Assembly (NCBI GenBank): GCA_951802425.1
Contig: OX637804.1
Span: 620,001 to 684,000, forward strand
Reading direction: 5' to 3'
Origin: Clavaria fumosa
Taxonomy: Eukaryota; Basidiomycota; Agaricomycetes; Agaricales; Clavariaceae
DNA: 64,000 nucleotides
Position numbers and translations under genes: made by a program. The notes under the pieces are model-generated. The model was given only the letters and a program-made list of their open reading frames with translations. It was not told where the DNA came from and ran no database searches. Each line of letters begins with the position of its first letter. Within the stretch, counting starts at the first letter, position 1. Below, one piece after another: positions 34,141 to 45,858 of this stretch.

Positions 34141-37100
34141 GGCATGCAGTCCAAGCGAAGATACATGGCACTTGATCTTTGCAATGGGTAAAGCCTTGGT
34201 GAGGATATCGGCAGTCATATCATTAGAAGGACAATAGACAAGGTGGATGGAACCATTTTCGAGCATGGAACGAATGAAATGGTAGCGAATGTCGATGTGC
34301 TTCGTCCTGGCATGGTAGTTGGCATTGGCAGCAAGTGAGATAGCTGCCTGGTTGTCACAGTGGAGAATCATCGGTTTGGGAAGGGGTAGGAAGACCTCAC
34401 TAATGAATCTCTTCAACCAGATCGCCTCCTTTGCCGCATGGGTTGCTGCCACATACTCTGCTTCAGCTGTGGACAGGGTAACAAGCTCTTGCTTGCGAGA
34501 ACTCCAAGAAATTGCTCCTCCATCCATGATGAATGCATACCCAGAAATCGCATGCCTATGCTCCTGAGAGGCACCATCAGCATCGGTAAAACCTTCCATC
34601 TCTTTCTCAACTCCCCCATACACCAGAGATAGGTCTCTTGTGCCCAGAAGGTAGCGAAAGACACGTTTAGCTGCTTCCCAGTGAGGTTTGCCAGGGTTCT
34701 CCAAGTATTGGGAGAGTGTAGACACAGCAAAAGCAATGTCAGGTTGAGTCCCAACTGCCAGATACATGAGGGAACCAATGGCTTCGCGATATGGCACTTT
34801 CTTCATGTAAGAAATGTCATCAGGGGTTGTGGGACAGTGAGACCTTGACATGAAACATGGGGGTCAAACGGAAGAAATAGCGGTTGGGCCTCGGCAAGAT
34901 TGAAACAGGAGAGTATAGAGTCGATATACTTTTGCTGGGAAAGGGAAATGGTGTGTTCCAATCGATTTCTGGTGACCTGGATCCCTAGTAACCAGTGTAT
35001 GGGCCCTAGGTCAGTGATTCCAAACTGTTCACCAATGCGCTGCTTGTAGTCATCCAAGATCATGGCAGACGTGCCAGTAATGGTGCAGTCATCAACATGG
35101 ATCGCCAGAACAACTGAGTGATGAGCATGGTGAATGTAGAAGACTCCAAAGTCAGACTCAGCGCGTTGAAACCCCAAACCAACTAATGTGGCAACCAATG
35201 TTTCATACCACTTCCAACCAGCTTGTTTCAGCCCATAGATGGTCCTGTGAAGCTTGGCAACCATTCCTTCACCCTTCTCATACCCTGGAGGCTGGTCCAT
35301 GTACAATTCCTCACCCTCCTCCAGTCTCCCATTCAAAAATGCACTGTTGAAGTCAAAAACATCGATAGGCCAATCCCTTCGTGCTGCCATGGCTAGGAGC
35401 ATGCGGAAACTTGAAAGCTTGGCAACTGGAGCAAATGTCTCAGTATAATCGACTCCATGGATCTGGGTGAAGCCTCTGGCGACGAGTCGAGCTTTATACT
35501 TGATAACCTCGCCTGTAGGACCATATTTAATGACAAAGACCCACTTGCTGCTGATAATATTCTTGTCAGGTGGTCGTTTGACAAGGGTCCAAGTCTTCGC
35601 AGCCTCCAATGCCTTCAACTCCTTCAGGATAGCCTCCTCCCACCTTGGCCAGTCATCTCGTCGCTTGGCTTGGTGTAAGGTGAGTGGGTCAGGTCCTTCA
35701 ATAACACCTGAAATCATCGCAAAATCTGTTCCTTCCATTTCCACAGTCTGCACACATTCTCCAAAAGCCCCCATCATTTCTGGAGTCTGTACTCCATGTG
35801 GAATCGATGTGCCAACCTGCTTTCCACTCCTATAGTGTCCCTTGGTGGTTCCTTCACCAGACTGGAGTCGTTGGACATATTCAGATGGTTTAATCGTTCG
35901 TTTGGGCCTTGGTTCAGTGGGGATATGGATTGGAGTGTCGATAGGGGTGCTGGCCGGCTGATCGATGACTGTAGTATCGTCCTGTCTCTCCCCCTCGATC
36001 AGTGGGCCTGGAATAGTGATTTCAATAGCACCAAATTTGACATCTCGTTCCACAGACACTTTTTGCTGTCCTGGCCAATAGATTCTGTGAGCATGAGTAC
36101 TCTCTGCATCAAAACCAACCCAATTCCCAAGGTTTGCCCTTCCCTCTAGCTTCGTTCCATCTCTATCATGAACCCAGACTTGACATCCCCACTCTGGAAG
36201 GTTCCCAAGGTCGGGTTTCTTCCCATAGAGGGCTTCAAATGGTGTTCTGCCAAGAACTCGAGTGTAGGAGCGATTCTTCAACCATACCGCATGTGTAATG
36301 GCTTCTCCCCACAGGTATTTCGGCAGCTGGCTCTGGTGAAGAAGGGCTCGTCCTTTCTCAAGAAGCCGACGGTTAACGTGTTCAGCGATTCCATTGTGTT
36401 CTGGGGTGTCATGAGTGGTAAGCCTTCGCTCAGTACCATGAATTTTCAAGTGATTGGAAAATTCTATACTCAAATACTCTCCACCTTGGTCAGATCGCAG
36501 CCTCTTTATCCCCACACCATGCTGGGTCTTTGCCCATGCTTCAAACTCCTTGTAGGACACAAAAGTCTCGTCCTTGGTTCGCTGGAGTTTCAGGTGAAGC
36601 CATCGGGTGCAATCATCGATGAAGGAGCAGTAGTAGGATCGTCCATTCAAGGTTTGGACTGGTGAGGGGCCCCAAAGGTCAGAATGGATCTCTTCTCCAA
36701 ATCTCTTCGCCTGAGGGTCGTACCGCACTTTCTGGATAGGCTTCCTCGTCATCTTTGCATACTCACATGATGCACAAGATGTCAGCTCTCCAGAATCGTC
36801 CAATTCTATCCCTGTCACCATCCCTTCCTTCACCATCTTCTTGATTGTCTCAGGTGCGATGTGAGCCAATTTTCGATGAAGATCTGCTAATGAGGTCAAT
36901 TCCACCTTCGCAGCTACTTCCCCATGGTCAACACGATATAGGCCATTCGAACTGACGAAGATTTCTCCCAAACGCCTTTGATTCTGGTCAAAGATCCTGC
37001 AGGAATTGCCATGGAACCAAATTCCATAGCCAGAAGCGGTGAGTTTACTGATGGAGATGATGGTGACACCCATATCAGGAGCATAGAGGACATCCTTCAG

Positions 37101-38388
37101 CAGGAAAGTGGTCGAGGATTTGCCATTTGGGACAGTAACCTCCATATCTCCCTTTCCTACAGCCTGGAAGGTTCGTTTATCTGCTGCTGTGATAGGGCGA
37201 GTCTCAATTGATGAATAATTGGTTAGACGTGGTCTGAAGGGTGTCATATGGCGAGAGGCACCAGAGTCATACAGTTCAACATCCATTCCTCCCTCTGACC
37301 CAATCCCTGCAGCCATAGCATCGTCCAAAACAGGTTCCTCAGTTTGGGCTACCTGTAGATCATTCCCAGAAAGGAAGGAAGTGTTGCCAAGGCTAGGAGA
37401 CACATCATCGAAGTCAGTGTGCATGAACCAGAGGTCGTCTTCGTCAAGGTAGTCCTGGGCTATTCGTCCCATATTGCTGTTGACCATATCTTTGTCCACA
37501 GCAATCCAAACTCCTTCATCATCGTCATAGGGTGCCTCTGTGCTCGCCACATTCGCCTGGTTCTTCCCTGGCCTCCTAGTAGGTCCTTGACCTTCCCTTC
37601 CACCACCCTTCGCATAGCAGAATCGTTTAATGTGACCCTTCATATTGCAATTGAAGCATCTGCGCTCAGACTGTCCAGTTCTGCCTCCCTTTGAGAAACT
37701 GGTTGTAAATGCGACATCTCGATCATCCTTCTTGGGTTTGGATCGATTCTTGACCAAACGGCGGTCGTATTCATCAATAGCAATGTGCATAATCGTCTCG
37801 GGGGATATCTCTCTCTTCTCCAGGGCCATTGTGGTCGTCATGGAGGTGATAATCGGGTCATATGAGCCAGGAAGTGAGCCAAGGAGGATCGTCGCATATT
37901 CATCATCTGTGAGAGTCATTCCCATCGATGATAGTCGCTCAAACATGTCAGAAAGTTTGTCAAAATGGGCTCGGACATCACCAGACTCCCCACTCCCCAC
38001 ATCGTTCGTCCTGAAGTTTCCTTCGAAGATCCACAGCAACCATTCGAGATCTGGTCTGGAATATCGCAGTAATACCTTCCCAGATATCCTTTGCCTGCGT
38101 CTTTCCCTTTATACGATTGAAGATGGAATCGGGTACAGTGCTCGCAATGCACTGTTTAACAGTGGCCTGGGCCATTCTCCATTTCTCCAATCGTCCTTCA
38201 TAAGCTTCCAAGGTCTGTGGGTCACTTGGTTCGTCTGGCTGTGCTGGCTGAGCAGGGGTTCCTTCTAGGTGATTCAGGATGCCTCTAGCATCCAATGCCC
38301 ATCGTAATCGGTCCCTATAGGTAACCCAGTTGCTCCCATCAGCAGATAGCTTTGGAACCTTCAAGAAATCATCGGTTGGTTTCGTCAT
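34135..38388 (-). pseudogene. gag-pol: Copia-2 gag-pol polyprotein with two small frameshifts
   Basis: About 1400 codons. Starts MTKPTDDFLKVPKLSADGSN at 38388. Zinc knuckle CFNCNMKGHIKRFC, protease DSGASRHM, integrase HHCC (HRKLAHI…CASCEYAK) and core HSDLWG, RSDQGGEY, PEHNGIAEHVNR, RT with HVDD, RNase H (FTDADGAS, STAEAEYVA) ending near the 3' LTR. Frame break 1, near 37985-37998, is a 7-bp tandem duplication (CTCCCCACTCCCCAC on the plus strand); removing seven bases restores RCGESGDVRAHFD. Break 2, near 34855, is repaired by one added base between PHVS and MSRSHC. No nonsense codons otherwise. All catalytic motifs are present. Confidence 0.93.
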
Positions 38389-38434
38389 TGCAAGAAAAGC
38401 GAAGTTGGATAGTCAATTGATGTGTTTATAAGTC

Positions 38435-38456
38435 CCTAGGTCCGGGTCTCATAATC
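38435..38456 (-). promoter_or_regulatory. Candidate Copia-2 primer-binding site
   Basis: Next to the 5' LTR the plus strand reads GGGTCTCATAATC, matching the anticodon arm of elongator tRNA-Met as I remember it (CTCATAA loop). This would fit half-tRNA priming as known for Drosophila copia. Inference only. Confidence 0.4.
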
Positions 38457-38551
38457 TGATGATTATGATAACTTGGGGCAATGAGTGAGCACTAGAACCG
38501 ATGTTATAGGTGATAGGTAAGTAAACTAAGTAATAGAATAGAAATCCAACA
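38457..38551 (-). repeat. Copia-2 5' LTR (95 bp)
   Basis: Matches 34033-34127 except C for T in the ACCGATG segment. Confidence 0.95.
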
Positions 38552-38814
38552 GTCTTTGGACAGATGTTTTCTTAGGCATAGCACTTGAGCTCTTATACCA
38601 TGACTTTTTGCTCTTAGTACTATTTTCATCTGGTGCTTATGATCTTGGCTACTTGATTATACTTATCATGTCTTAGATTCCATTATTTATAAAAAAATTA
38701 AGACATCCCCAAGACAACTTTGTCATCTGAGACTGTCTTGATAGTCTTAATCACACATTTAAGATGGCTAAGTAAAGTTAAGTAATCATAAGTCACTTCG
38801 CACTTTTCCTGATG

Positions 38815-39591
38815 TTGATTAGCAGCAACACTTGAATGGGACACAGATGCAGATAACCAAACCTTTGGTAGTCGTTGGGCTCTGTCGGTGAATCGTCATC
38901 TCCTTTCTCAGCCTCGTGCTCCTTTGTGCGGTATTCTTCGACTTCTGCCTTCACTTTTCGGCTCTCACCCTCGAACAACTGTGCGACGACCTGGTTGCGA
39001 AACGCAAGTGGGATGTGGGTGTGGGCGACTTTCGGCTTCTCTGCGTCCTCACTCTCGTCATCGTTCTCTTGGACCCATTCTGCTGGCACGACTCCAACCA
39101 CTCTCTCTGGACAACCGCCTTCAACTTTTCCTTGTAGTACAGCTTCGAGTATGCTTGTATCACTTGCAACTTTTTCTTCTTTCGTTTACTGAGATCTAGG
39201 ATCTTGCGGCGCCCAGCTCCTGCTGTCAAACTTGCTCACGTGTGGTTATTAAACCATTCTTTGATTCTCTGGTGCGTCGCTTGTTAGTGCTGGGAGGTGT
39301 TGTGGATGAGGGACCATTCAAACCTTTTTCACCTTATCTTTCTCATTGAGTGGCTTCCCCTTCTTTGCCTTGTTGCTGGCATCGGCAGCGTCATGGTCAT
39401 CACCGTTGTCTCGAGCTTGATCATGGACTGGCCAGTGGTGGAACCAATACTTGAATACTCGAGGCCAGAATGATTCCTTTGACCTGGAGGCCACATACGC
39501 TCCACATTGAGACCGAAGATATTCGTGCTGTTCCTCCGTTGCCCAATGGCGTGGGACCTCTGCGTCGAGTGGTTGTCTTGTAGGAAGGCAT
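38815..39591 (-). pseudogene. Gene M: unidentified basidiomycete-type protein, truncated by X2
   Basis: Candidate ATG at 39591 (MPSYKTTTRRR), a one-base frame slip, then ATEEQHEYLRSQCGAYVASR and FWPRVFKYWFHHWPVHD. A 44-bp GT-AG intron (about 39325-39282) leads to QRIKEWFNNHTR, and a further short gap to KRKKKKLQVIQAYSKLYYKE. After another frame slip near 39100 it reads IPLAFRNQVVAQLFEGES and acidic coiled-coil sequence, and is cut at 38814 by the X2 end. The layout of an acidic/aromatic N-part, a REWFNN-like motif and an AYSKLYY motif resembles a family I recall as expanded in agarics, often near transposons. Function unknown. It is divergent to the KDZ gene. Confidence 0.5.
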
Positions 39592-41074
39592 GGTTCAAAG
39601 TGATTAGTGCGTGCCTCACATCAACCTGCTGTCTCTTTACTCACTGCGGCAATAGCCACCGATCAATCTCTGTTCCACAAACAGGTTGTGGCCATTGCCA
39701 AGGAAGTGTGTGCGCTGTGGCCGTTGCTGAAAAAGTGTACAGTGGCTGTTGCGGTGGGCCGGGCGGCCCGGGCCAAGGAGGTGTGGCAGCGAGAGTGAAG
39801 GTAAGGCAGCCACCTGCGATCTGAGTATTCATCTAAAGGAAGCCGATCCAGCAATTGCACAATGGCATTGCGACACGACTGCGAACCACGATGGGCTAAG
39901 AAATTTCGAGAGCCAGTCGCTTGATTTTCGACACCATTGATATCAAATGATTGGCCTTGAGATTTTGGTTTCTTGCAGTACCACATGCAAGGTTTCTGCC
40001 AGGCATTGCAGTAAAGATAATGGAAATACATGATTTTTGTAACAGATAGTAAATTGTCTTTCTAGTTGCAGTCTCTGAACAGAACAGTAGAAACTTCGAT
40101 GTACGTTTCAATGGTTGAAATGCCTGTCTGGAGTGTCGCAAAGAGCTCAAATGCTTCTCTAAATGCCTTGCGCTGTACACCCTGATCAGGGGGCCATGTC
40201 GCTGTAACAAGGGACTCCAGGTCTCTTATTAGTTCCCCACCTTTGCATGTGCATCCCAATCCTGAATCACTCCCTGGGTGACTCCATTGCACCCTGCACT
40301 CTGGAGCTCACTATCCAATAGGTGGAGCCAACCACTCACCGCTCCTCACTCCTTTGTCCATTCACAGACCATAGAATGTACTTCAGAGAGTATTTGCTGA
40401 AGCGACTGGCCTGGGTTCTGGGGAGCATGGCGGATGGGTCGATGTTGGTCTCCGGACACACTAGAGGAAATATTAGACTGGCCGATGTCTCCTGCTCCTG
40501 CAGGACGTGCTTCGGTTGGAAGTTGCTGAATTGACTGGCCCGAGTTCTGAGAAGCAGAAACACTGGAGGGAATCTGCCTAGCTGCTTTTGCAGCTTGTCA
40601 TCGTCTAAGTGGGAGGTCGGTGACAGCAAACATGTCAGAGACGAGTGCTTACTTTGCTGCCCAACACCTATCCTTTTCACGAATTTCTTGCAAGTGCCTT
40701 AACAAAGCATGAGCAAATAGCATTTGCCGACAATGAAACATAAGTTGCACCTTGCACAGTAGCGTTGATCCTTGTTTAAGTGGCGAAAATCTTGGTCAGA
40801 ACACTCCTCAGATACCATTAGTAAGACAGCAAGTGTTAAAGAGTCTGGAGGGGGCTGTATAGTGCGAGTTGTAGGAGCATGAGCAAACGTCCACGACAGT
40901 CCACAATAAGTCCGCGATAAGTCCACGACAAGTCCACGATCCCAGACGTTGGGCACAAGTCCACGAGCTCAGATCCAGAGTGAGATAAACTCGCCACAGC
41001 CACCCCTGCATCGATCAATCACATGACAGCCTTAGATGATGATCGACGATCAGTAATTGGACTCATTCAGCACT
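39592..41074. other. Spacer between gene M and the KDZ gene
   Basis: Short open frames only (39607-39798 plus; 40292-40062 minus) without recognised similarity. 40390-40545 holds a roughly 128-bp imperfect duplication (GACTGGCC…GTTCTG). 40885-40975 has repeats of AAGTCCACGA. A promoter for divergent transcription could lie here, but none is identifiable. Confidence 0.5.
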
Positions 41075-41581
41075 ATGGCACGGAGGAAGACTGGAGCAAA
41101 AGTCAACATAATCCGGGCTGGCCTCCCTTCTGTCTTCCAAGTGCGGGCAACAACGATCCATAGAATAAGTGGCCAACTCAAGCTCAAGCAGCAAACGGCT
41201 AGTCTACATGTCCAGCATCCACAAGATTTGTCGAAATTTTCGCCAACTGTGCTGGAAAATCAAGGTCATGGCATCGAGGATTTTGGAAGTCAGATGGGCA
41301 TGCAGGATAGCGAAGCACAACGAGGAGATGGGAAATCCATCAAGGTGTGTATTATTGCCTTTCAATTTGCACTGCCTTGATTGCTTGCAGAAACCTTCAG
41401 AAACACCGTTACAGCAATGGCTCCTGTTTCAACAGGAATACTTGGATGAAATGCTCCGCCATGAATCTCGACCTCCCATTGCTGCTTGTGTGCTGTGTGG
41501 TGCAAATGCTAAGTTCAAGTGTCATGATTGTTTTAGCACTCCCCTATGCTGCCAAAGTTGTCTTGTTCAAGAACACGGTAC

Positions 41582-41797
41582 CACATCAGCACTTTTACAA
41601 ATGTCTTGTTGCCTTTTAAACCTTTTTCATGACTTTTTCAACCTTTTAATGACTTGTCTGCCTTGAACAAGTAGGTCCCATGTCTTGTCCAAGGTAATCA
41701 AGGTGATGGGACCACCAAAAGTAGCATAAAAGTTCTCAACAAGGCAACAAGTCCTCAACAAGTCAATCCACAAGACACTTGTACAAGTACTGATGCA
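41582..41797. mobile_element. Z: 212-bp CATCAG-ended MITE in KDZ exon 2
   Basis: Element 41584-41795. Left end CATCAGCACTTTTACAAATG, reverse-complemented right end CATCAGTACTTGTACAAGTG, both then TCTTG. CA is present on both sides. Removing the element plus one CA restores EHGT-MPFHRIL in frame. The same end sequence occurs at the KDZ element's right side (53834). Confidence 0.85.
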
Positions 41798-43455
41798 TGC
41801 CATTTCACCGGATACTTGTAAGTGCATCCTATGTTTCACCATGAAGCATTCTTATGGGTAATTAGAAATGGGAAGGCACATTCTACAATGATGCTTCTCT
41901 GTGGGAGCTTGGTATGGTGGTTCAACTTGGTCATGACGGCGGTATCTGTAGCAATCCAAGTCAGACAATGAAAATGTTTGTTGTGGTAGATGTATCTGGA
42001 ATCCATCAAGTCAACCTCAAGTTTTGCGAGTGCCATATGATCCCTGGAAACTCGAGGCATCACGTCCAACTCTTACGCTCAAGTTGGCTCCCCACTACTC
42101 TGGTGCGGCCACAGACCGCCTTCACGTTCGATTGCCTCGACACTTTCCATCTCTTAACGTTGCAAGGAAAACTGAGTGCCCATGATTTCTACCAAGCACT
42201 TACCCACAAGTCAGACAATGTAGAGCTATTGGGTCTCAAGGTATGATGCTTCATCTATTAACATTGCTTCTGCCTAATGACAGTAATACAGGATCGCTAC
42301 GAGCAATTCATGGTCGCAATGCGTATATGGCGGCATCTAAAAATGCTCAAGCGTTCAGGTTGTGGCCACGACCCATCTGGGGTTGCTCTCACACAAGCTG
42401 GTCAGTGTGCTGTTGAATGTCCGGCGTGTCCGCACCCTGGTCAGAACCTTCCTTCAAGTTGGCAGTCATCTCCATCATCAAAGTCGTAAGTTCATTTCGT
42501 CGTTGTCTAACAAGTCCTAATCGATGCATACCAGCTGGCTCTACACTCTCACCCTTGCTCTTGATGCCAATTTTCGACTTAAGTTGAAGAATCGAGGGAT
42601 CACAAATGATCCTCCCCTTGGTAATGGTTGGGGCCATTGGGTTCCAAGTGGGCCATACGATGAGTATCTATCGACTTATGGATGGCAAGAAGAGGTTAGT
42701 GAGTACAATACTGAGTTATCCCCTAACTTACTTCTTATCAGCCAAATCTCTGCGAATCGCAGTTGCGTGCTGTTGACCATGCAAACACCCGGTTCTCAAA
42801 AGGCTACAAAGCGACTGGTGCAGGCGTCGCAGTTTGCGCAAGGCACTCCCTCGTTCGTAAAAATGGCCTAGGTGATCTTCAAAAGGGCGAACGGTGAGTA
42901 CATCGCTATTCCCTTTGTAAACTGCCTTACTGACATATACTCAGATATGCCAACATGGATTTCATCGCGTTTTTCAGCCTATCTGGTCTGCTTACGCAAC
43001 ACATCACTTATTATCCCTAAAATGCACATCTATGGCCATGGGAAAACCTGTCAAACCCGGTATTCTCTCAATTTCATGAAGAGCTCGGCTTGCACAAATG
43101 GCGAAGACCCCGAGCGTTGGTGGGCCCACATAAACCCGGTTACTTCAAGCACCCGAGAGATGGGTCCGGGGTCCCGCCATGACACCATTGATGACCATGT
43201 CGCATCGTGGAATTTTCGTCAGATCGCTGGCTTTGGTATGTGTTTTTTCTCTCGCTCAGCATTTACCTACTCAATTGCATTGTGTAGGCAGTGCTTTGCT
43301 TTCTCAGCTACAGAACGCCATACATATGAAGGCAAAGCATGCAGCATTATTTGAAAAGTTCTCAGAGCGATTCAGTGCGGCACAGATTCAAAGTTGGACC
43401 TGTGAAATCGAACTATGGGAAACAAATCCTGAACACAAGAATCCATATGATGAAC

Positions 43456-45858
43456 AGCATCAGGAAATCTCAAAATGTCTTGACCCAGCTTGATCTGTCT
43501 TGACCTTAGTGGTCAAGACAGATCAAGAACTTTTTTGGTCAAGAACTCCGTCTTGAAAACGCAAAACAAACCTACTTATACAAGTTAAAGTTCTTGATTC
43601 AAGAACAATCAAGTGTACAAAGTAATCAAGTGTACAAGATGTGATAAGGGGTCAAGACAATGGTTCCGCTGCTGCCGCCGCCGTCGTGCGCTGCTACCAC
43701 TGCCATCGTGTGCTGATGCCGCCGCCGCCGCCATTGTGCGCTGCTGCCGCTGCCGTCGTGCGCTGCTGCCGTCGTGCACTGCTGCCGCCGCTGCGGTCGT
43801 GCGCTGCTGCCGCCACTGTGGTTGTGCGCTGCTGCCGCCGCCGTCAAGCGCTGCTACCGCTGCCATCGTGTGCTGATGCCGCCGCCGCCGCCATTGTGCG
43901 CTGCTGCTGCCGCCGTCGTGCGCTGCTGCCGTCGTGCACTGCTGCCGCCGCTGCGGTCATGCGCTGCTGCCGCCGCTGCGGTTGTGTGCTGCTGCTGCCG
44001 CTGCGGTCGTGCGCTGCTGCCGCTGTTGTGCGCTGCTGCCGCCGCTGCGGTCGCGCTGCCGCTGCTGGTGCCATCGCCGCTGCTGCTGGTGCCATCACCG
44101 CTGCTGTTGGTGCCACCGCTGCCGCCGCCACCGCCGTCGCTGCTAGTGCTGCCGCTACCGTCGTATCGCTGTGCTGCCGCTGCCGCCGTCACTGCTGGTA
44201 CCGCCGCCGCCGCCGCCGCCGCTACCGTCATCATCACTGCGCCGCTGCCGCTGCTGCTGGTGCTGGTGCTGCCGCTGCCGCCATCACTGCTGGTACTGCC
44301 GCCACCGCCGCTGCTGCTGGTGCCGTCGCCGCTGCTGCTGGTGCCGCCGCCGCCGCCGCTACCGTCATTGTCACTGCGCCGCCGCCGCTGCCGCCGCTGG
44401 TGCCGCCGCCACCGCCATCGCTGCTGGTGCCGTCGCCGCTGCTGCTGGTGCTGCCGCCACTGCCGCCACCGCCGTCGCTGCTAGTGCCACCGCTACCGTC
44501 GTCATCGCTGCACCGCCGCCACTGCTGCTGGTGCCGCTGCTGTCGCCGTCACTGCTGGTACTGCCGCCGCCGCCATCGCAGCCGGTGCCGCTGCCGCCGC
44601 CTTCACTGCTGGTGCTGCCTCCGCCGCTGCCACCGCCGTCGCTGCTGGTGCCGCCGCCGCCGCCACCACCATCGCTGCTGGTGCCGCTGCTACCGTCGTT
44701 GTCGCTGCTAGTGCCGCCGCTACCATTGTCGCTGCTTTGCTGCTGCCGCCGCCGCCGTCCATTGCTGCCGCCGCCACCGTCGTCGCTGTCCATTGCCGCT
44801 GCCGATGTCGACCGCTTCTGCTGCCACTGTCGTCGTTGCCGCCTGCCGTTTCTGCATTTGGGGTCATGAGAAAGGGAGAAAAAGAGAGGGGGCGGCATCA
44901 CCTGAGTTGTCGTCCATTGTTCCTGCTGCTGCTGTCCACTGCCGCTGCCACCGCCGTCCACGTCACCCGCTGCTGCCGCCGCCGTCAACGCCGTCTGCTG
45001 CTGCCGCCGCCGTCAACGCCGTCTGCTGCTGCCGCCGCCGTCAACGCCGTCTGCTGCTGCCGCCGCTCGTCGTCCGTTGCTGCTGCTGCCGCCGTCGTCA
45101 CTGTCCATTGCCGCTGCTGCTGCTGCCACCGTCATCGTCAACAACCGCTGCTGTCGTTACCCCTGCCATTTCCTTACCTGGGGTCAGCAGAGGGAAAGAC
45201 AGAGGAGGTCACCTGGGGTCGTTGCCGCCATTTTCGTTGTCACACAAAGAGAGAGAGAGAGGGAGAGGAAGAGGAGTGGGGGGGTGTTAGATCGAGGATG
45301 TGAGAGTAGTGTTGTGGGCACGACTGACAAGCGGGGTCGGACTTTGAACAAAGTTCAACATAGATCATGTGACCTTATGTTGAAATTTCTTTTGAAGTCC
45401 AATTCAGGTTTTGCTGATGTTGATGTCTTTTGTAGCTACTATGTAAATAAGTTCATTGATCACCATGCTTTTGAGATAGCTTCTTGACATCTTTTTTACT
45501 GCTTGTTTTCTAATTAGTCTTGATCATCTTATTGGCTCTTGACTACAATTGTTTCTTATTGGTCTTGACCAACTTATTGGCTCTTGATTTCTTAGCATAT
45601 CCTTGACTACAATACTCTCCAAGATAAAATACATGTGTTGATTTTCTTATTAGTCTTGACCATCTTATTAGTTCTTGACTACAATTATTGCTTGTTTTCT
45701 TATTGGTCTTGACCATCTTATTAGCTCTTGACTACTTAGCATATCCTTGACTACAACACTCTCCAAGATAAAATACATGTCTTGACTTTCTTGACTGTCT
45801 TGACCAATTTGTCAAGACAGTCAAGGTGGGTCAAGACAATTCGAGGTTTGCTGATGAG
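43456..45858. mobile_element. Y: 2.4-kb CATCAG-ended non-autonomous element in a KDZ exon
   Basis: Element 43458-45856. Left end CATCAGGAAATCTCAAAATG, reverse-complemented right end CATCAGCAAACCTCGAATTG, both then TCTTGACCCA. AG flanks both sides; excision of element plus one AG, followed by an intron ending CTCAG, restores YDEQDK-STSLKEVM. Subterminal regions carry many TCTTGAC motifs. The interior is a long CTG/CCG block plus purine-rich sequence; 45318-45427 is repeated at 53886-53970. No transposase. Confidence 0.82.
43660..45190. repeat. Long CTG/CCG trinucleotide array in Y
   Basis: About 1.5 kb of GCTGCTGCCGCCGCTGCGGT-like units with higher-order repeats (GTCGTGCGCTGCTGCCGC early, CTGCTGGTGCCGCC later). 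Frames of up to 356 codons are artefacts. Confidence 0.95.

Larger units (their letters stand above)
34028..38556 (-). mobile_element. Copia-2: near-intact Copia element with 95-bp LTRs and 5-bp target duplication
   Basis: Element 34033-38551 (4519 bp). GTCTT is duplicated at 34028-34032 and 38552-38556. The empty site is visible in X1 near 20527. The LTRs differ at one position (ACTGATG versus ACCGATG, a CpG transition), implying recent insertion. Confidence 0.96.
28601..38814. mobile_element. X2: second X copy, left-truncated, carrying two later insertions
   Basis: Remaining parts are 28601-29640, 32926-34032 and 38552-38814. The first aligns with X1 from 17916, the last ends ACTTTTCCTGATG like X1. 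Interrupted by the MULE-like element and by Copia-2, each with its own target duplication. CpG is retained where X1 has TG/CA. The left X terminus is missing. Confidence 0.85.

Noticed and set aside
35467..38268. Several plus-strand frames of 100-207 codons
   Set aside because: Antisense shadows of the Copia-2 polyprotein.
41057..41380. Start of the KDZ protein at a non-ATG codon at 41057
   Set aside because: The ATG at 41075 gives the typical basic N-terminus; the upstream extension has no support.
43641..45303. Frames of up to 356 codons in Y
   Set aside because: Trinucleotide repeat artefact.
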